In this document: positions 60,399-64,000 of the stretch, piece by piece | How the letters are laid out: every line of letters starts with the position of its first letter | Position numbering within the stretch: the stretch's first letter is position 1 | Origin: Prorocentrum cordatum | Lineage: Eukaryota; Sar; Dinophyceae; Prorocentrales; Prorocentraceae | Length of the DNA stretch: 64,000 nt | NCBI GenBank assembly: GCA_963575745.1 | Contig: CAUYUJ010007224.1 | Location: 1-64,000 of the forward strand | Reading direction: 5' to 3' | The notes under the pieces: generated by a model | Told to the model about the DNA's origin: nothing | The model's database searches: none | The model's input: the letters and a program-made list of their open reading frames with translations, nothing else | Made by a program: the position numbers and the translations under genes

Positions 60399-60609
60399 AT
60401 CGGCTGCGAGATCCCCCGAGGGGACGGCGCGGCAGGGGCGCCCGCCCGCAGATCCATCCAGCCTGCCTCGCCCCTTCTCCCTGGCCCCGCGAGGACGGGC
60501 CGTAGCAGCGAGGATAAGGTCGGATGGGGGGCGGCAGGAGGAGGCGCATTGAGGAGGGAGCGGGGTCGGATGAGGGAGGATGGGGTGGAATAGGGGGGGG
60601 GCGAGGTCG

Positions 60610-61060
60610 GCTGCGACGACGACGACGGCGCGACGACGACGACCATGAGCGTTCATCGCGCACGACGGCGGTCACATATCTTCGACGACAATGCCGACGA
60701 GGGCACCGACGCAACGACGATGCCGACGCGATGGGGGGGGCGACTACGACGAGGGCGGCGACGTCGGACGACGACGACGGCGAGGAAGGGGAGGAAGAGG
60801 AAGGCACCAGGAAAAGGAGCATGAGGAGGATGAGGGGGAGGAGGAGGAGGAGGAGGAGGAGGAGGAGGAGGAGGAGAAGGAGATAATAAAATGATAACAG
60901 GGAACATGAGGATGCGGGGGGAGGAGGGGGGGGGACCAGTTTAAACCTAAGAGTTTGTCGCCGCCGTCGCCGCCGTCGTCGTGGTCATCTTTGTCGCTCT
61001 CGTCGTCGTCGCTGTCGTGCTCGTCGTCGTCGTGGCCGCCGTCGTCGTCGTCGCCCTCCC
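60610..61060. repeat. (GAC)n, (GGA)n and (GTC)n arrays
   Basis: GAC triplets at about 60610-60790, GGA at 60838-60885, GTC/CGT at 60955-61060. The first and last are complementary and could pair. Downstream of gene E; no exon. Confidence 0.85.
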
Positions 61061-61440
61061 CCCCTCCCCCTCTTCGCCCTATTCGCCCCCTTTGCGCTCG
61101 GCAGGGTGCTTGGAGAAGGGGGGGGTGGTCATGGGCGGGGCTGGCTGGATGGGCCGACCAATCCGAAGGCACTGGGTGCCTCGGCCCATCGGTCAAAGAT
61201 GGTTGGGCCTTGCATGGCTAGACGCGCCGCTCGACAGACATCCGTCGGGCGAGAGCGCGCGACATTTGATCGGGGGCCCGATGTATCGGGCAGTTCGCGG
61301 GGCGCGGCGAAATTTGTTTTCGTCGCATCTCTCTGCGTCGTGCTTGCGCGTCTCTTTGCAATGCACTGTGGGGCTTCAGCTAATCGCTCCCGCCCCTCGG
61401 GATAGCCAACGAACAGTGTTTGCACGCTCGGGCCATGTTT
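61061..61440. other. Spacer, no feature seen
   Basis: Mixed GC-rich DNA; no exon or repeat of note. Confidence 0.4.
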
Positions 61441-61790
61441 GGCCTTTAACTGGGCGGGCTGGGTTTGTCGGGGTTTTCTTGGTGCCCGCCAGCGGCCGCT
61501 CGCGGTTGCATCGAATGCGCGTCGTGCGCTGGGTGGGTTTGTCGAGGTTCCTTCCTGGCGCCCGTCGCTGGCTGCTCGCGGGCGCCTCGTGGGCGCCACG
61601 CGCGCTGGGCGGGTTCGCCGAGGTTTCGCCGAACGCTCGCGCGCTGCTCGGGTGCAGCCGCGGGCGGGGGCGATCGCAACCGCGACGAGGCCGCCCGCGA
61701 GCGCCTCGCGCGCGCGCCGTGCGTTGGGCGGGTTTGCATAGGTATCGCCTGGTGCCCTCTGGTGGCCGCCCGCGGGATTCCCGCGCCTGG
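61441..61790. repeat. Diverged tandem repeat, about 76 bp units
   Basis: GCTGGGCGGGTTTGTCGAGG-like phrases recur near 61448, 61527, 61603 and 61723, each followed by a GCGCCCG...GCTCGCGGGCGCC stretch. The last interval is longer because of an insertion. Confidence 0.7.
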
Positions 61791-62091
61791 GCTGCATCGT
61801 CTGCATCACATCAGAGCTTTTGCAGCATCGGGCACACCTCATAGGTTGCACAGCTAAGAGTTCGTCATGTTTATTGCGTTGCGTTGTTCTCGCCATATAG
61901 CGTGCATCGCGCCGAATATGCGGCACGCAGCATGTGCCTTACAGGCGGCGCCTCATATTTTACACATCCGCAGCGTCATAATACACTGTATGGGGTCTCC
62001 GCTGGTGAATGCTCCATTCCACTCACAGCGATGGTATACGATCTACGGACGAGACGATGCGAAGTAACATTCGGTAGTGGCACAGTACTTG

Positions 62092-62330
62092 TTGGTCGAC
62101 CTCCCCCCCTGGTCTTGGGGTCGACTGGGGCCCCCCCCGTGTCTGGAGGCCTTCGCGTTTGGTTGGGTCGCCTATCTCGTTCTCACCCCTCTCGGTCTCG
62201 CCTCAGGGGGCCTTCGCACCTGGTCGCGTCGACCTCCCCTCTGAGCTTGGGGTCGGCTGGCCCCCCCCCCCCCCAAGGGCCTGTATCCGATCGAGGGTGT
62301 CTGTTCTATCGACCATAGTATGTCCTGATC
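62092..62330. repeat. Two-unit repeat and dispersed repeat piece
   Basis: GTCGACCTCCCC...CTTGGGGTCG occurs at 62095 and 62228, 133 bases apart. The segment 62270-62310 is an inverted relative of 27045-27090 (shared TCGAGGGTGTCT). Confidence 0.65.
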
Positions 62331-62606
62331 CCGCCTGGTCTGGCTTCGTCCCGAGCTTCATCTGGCACAAATGGCTCAAGGGCACCCTAATCGGGCTTCG
62401 TAGCCCTTGAAACGTCCTGACTAAGACCCAGCAGTTGCCTCCTGACTTCTCGTCGTCGCCCCTTGTCGCCGCGGCCGCCAGCCATGAGACATCTGTTCAA
62501 GAGTCTGGCGATCTTCCAGTTTGGGAAACCGCCCGCCCCCCCCCTCCTCCTCCTCCTCCTCCTCCTCCACCTCCACCTCCTCCTCTCCTCCTCCTCCTCC
62601 TCCTCC
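62331..62606. other. Region before the second LINE; (CTC)n tract
   Basis: No gene. CTC triplets fill 62544-62606 and abut the spliced-leader relic, providing a polypyrimidine tract just where an acceptor would need one. Confidence 0.6.
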
Positions 62607-62628
62607 TCCGTAGCAATTTTGGCTCAAG
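62607..62628 (+). other. Dinoflagellate spliced-leader relic at a LINE 5' end
   Basis: TCCGTAGCA followed by ATTTTGGCTCAAG matches the known DinoSL (with T as its variable first base) at all but one position (A for C at 62614). It is directly followed by transcript-like sequence and, 156 bases on, by the LINE ORF1 ATG. This is what remains when a trans-spliced mRNA is reverse transcribed and inserted. Its own terminal AG, after the CTC tract, could serve again as acceptor. Confidence 0.85.
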
Positions 62629-62783
62629 ATGCCAGGTTCCACAGGGGAACAAGTGGATGCCGCTAGTCCGCGGCTGGCAAGACCCTTTGCGGTCTGGCAG
62701 AGTTTCCCCCTCATCCTGTCGCTCGCCTCCACGGGTAAACGGAGGTGTTTCCCGTTCCTGTGCTGTCGAGCGCCGCTGTCACC

Positions 62784-64000
62784 ATGGGGCTTCCCGATGC
62801 TGCGTCGCTCGCCAAGGTCGCCCAGGAGCTCGATGAAATGCCCACCTTTCCTGAAGATGACCATGCTGATGACCGTCATGATCGGGGCTCGCCTGAGCAC
62901 AAGTACCCGCGCACCGAGGACGGCAAGGGCGGCAACTCCAGTGGCAAGGGAGTCGCAGGCATGGCTGCCCGCGCGGCGGGGGCTGTCGGCTCCGCTCTTT
63001 TCGGCGGTCGTGGCGATTCTCAGTGCACTCCTGGCTCGTCTCCTGCTGGTGCCCATCGTGACCCTGCCCAGCCTACACTGCAGCAGCCTCAATATGATGA
63101 TGACTATATCAGGCACGTCGCAGCAAATGCAGTTGCTGAACAGTTTGGAGAACTACGATCTGAACTTGAATCTCTGGTTGGATCTACCGTCGGCGCAACG
63201 GTGCAATCGTCAAACAAATCTATTCTCGACACACTGGAATCTCTGCGCGTCCAGATCACGGCCCAGCCGAAAGAAGTCGACCAGCAGATTATGGCCACTG
63301 TTCGTCCACACATCGATTCCATTCACCGCGGCCTACAGTCCAAGATTGACTCCCTCGGCTCCCACGTCAACACGCTCTCTATTGATGTGGAGAAGCACAC
63401 CGCAGACATCGCCAACCTACGCAAGCAGATAGAGGAGCTCCGCGGCGAGCTCATGGTCGCCAAGCGCACCGAGAAGGCTCCCACGGCACCGCCCTCCTTC
63501 GATCGAGTGGAAGACCCCTCGGTTGTCGTCGCCATGGCCACGAAGATGGTTGGGATTGACTCTGTGCGTGCATCACTTACCCCCTTCTTGGCGGAGTTGG
63601 GCTTGGACGCTTCATCATACTCTATCAAGTCCACCGGTCCGATGCCAAGTAGAAGGTACCTCGTCTCATTCAACGGCAGTGTGGGGCTCGCTTCCAAGTG
63701 TGTCAACAAAGTCTTATCAAATCTCAGGCAGAACGATGAATGGCGTATCTTCGAGGCTGATGTGTCAGGCTCAACTCCCGCTCGTCTCCATCTCGGACCA
63801 GACAAAAATCCAAAGCAAATTAAAACGGAAATGGCGCTCAGGAAGCTACGCACGGCCATGGCTGGCAAATATGACGGTCGCTGGGTCGTGGACAGGGAAC
63901 GTGGTGTCCTCCGCTGCGGATGGACGCACATCCTCAAGCTCTCCGCCCAGCCTGACGACCAGCCCTTCGACATCTTCTACAACGACGAGGGCCTCAATGA
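62784..64000 (+). CDS. LINE ORF1 protein, 3' end outside window
   Basis: ATG at 62784 (GTCACCATGG, strong context) follows an in-frame stop at 62736-62738. The frame is open to the window end, 405 codons. It begins MGLPDAASLAKVAQELDEMP. Residues about 115-228 form a long coiled coil (QFGELRSELESLVGSTVGAT; ITAQPKEVDQQIMATVRPHI; ANLRKQIEELRGELMVAKR). A compact alpha/beta-looking region follows (RRYLVSFNGSVGLASKCVNK ... LHLGPDKNPKQIKTEMALRK ... DRERGVLRCGWTHILKLSAQ), resembling an RRM-like ORF1 core. This pairing is typical of LINE ORF1 nucleic-acid chaperones that coat the element RNA. The frame at 62629-63432 starting just after the leader is an overlapping shadow. Confidence 0.8.
   Translation, partial: MGLPDAASLAKVAQELDEMPTFPEDDHADDRHDRGSPEHKYPRTEDGKGGNSSGKGVAGMAARAAGAVGSALFGGRGDSQCTPGSSPAGAHRDPAQPTLQQPQYDDDYIRHVAANAVAEQFGELRSELESLVGSTVGATVQSSNKSILDTLESLRVQITAQPKEVDQQIMATVRPHIDSIHRGLQSKIDSLGSHVNTLSIDVEKHTADIANLRKQIEELRGELMVAKRTEKAPTAPPSFDRVEDPSVVVAMATKMVGIDSVRASLTPFLAELGLDASSYSIKSTGPMPSRRYLVSFNGSVGLASKCVNKVLSNLRQNDEWRIFEADVSGSTPARLHLGPDKNPKQIKTEMALRKLRTAMAGKYDGRWVVDRERGVLRCGWTHILKLSAQPDDQPFDIFYNDEGLN

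Larger units (their letters stand above)
62607..64000 (+). mobile_element. Second LINE-like element, 5' part only
   Basis: It begins at the spliced-leader relic, has a 155-base 5' UTR, and carries an ORF1 that continues beyond the window. Endonuclease and reverse transcriptase should follow outside. It shows none of the GGCT-YY-AGCC hairpins seen in the first element, so it belongs to another family. Confidence 0.7.

Noticed and set aside
62629-63432. 267-residue frame starting right after the spliced-leader relic
   Set aside because: It overlaps the longer LINE ORF1 frame; the latter has a strong start context, coiled coil and RRM-like region, while this frame becomes incoherent.

Overview
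This window looks like nuclear DNA of a dinoflagellate, probably a GC-rich lineage. Four things point there. A near-perfect dinoflagellate spliced-leader (DinoSL) sequence sits at 62607-62628. Every coding block I can support lies on the + strand. Several exon joins need GC or GA donors with an AG|G acceptor, as dinoflagellates allow. The DNA is full of triplet arrays and fold-back repeats. No prokaryotic gene, rRNA, tRNA or CRISPR array was seen.

Layout. (1) 1-16.5 kb is one very large non-LTR (LINE-like) retroelement, cut by the left edge. ORF1 (147-2195) continues in a shifted frame to 2718. ORF2 (2890-10398, about 2500 aa) carries a possible ADP-ribosyltransferase-like domain, a Cys-rich block, and hydrophobic and furin-like segments. 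ORF3 (10259-16027) has an apurinic-type endonuclease, a reverse transcriptase with FVDD, a CCHC knuckle and RNase H. Each ORF follows a pyrimidine tract plus AG that could be a trans-splice acceptor. Eleven small hairpins with one architecture are scattered through all three ORFs. (2) 16.4-27 kb is repeat-rich and gene-poor: a CT tract, a 152-bp tandem array, pentanucleotide repeats, several fold-back elements and two remnants of a TPR (kinesin-light-chain-like) exon. (3) 27.7-60.4 kb holds exons of unrecognised multi-exon genes, separated by introns and spacers full of CGT/GAC arrays, pyrimidine tracts, G-runs and palindromes. Splice phases agree across many joins, so I group the exons provisionally as gene A (27.7-30.7 kb), fragments B (31.5-32.5), gene C (33.4-46.9), gene D (47.7-50.5) and gene E (57.5-60.4). 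The grouping is inference, and D and E could be one unit. 50.5-57.4 kb shows no credible exon. (4) 61.4-62.4 kb has diverged tandem repeats. From 62.6 kb a second LINE starts directly at a spliced-leader relic; its ORF1 (coiled coil plus RRM-like region) runs off the window.

How the parts relate. The leftmost element has a complete LINE replication toolkit (ORF3) plus two long accessory ORFs. The right-hand element indicates that at least one LINE here was copied from a mature trans-spliced mRNA. Functions of genes A-E are unknown to me; I describe only what is visible. All splice joins are read by eye and untested.
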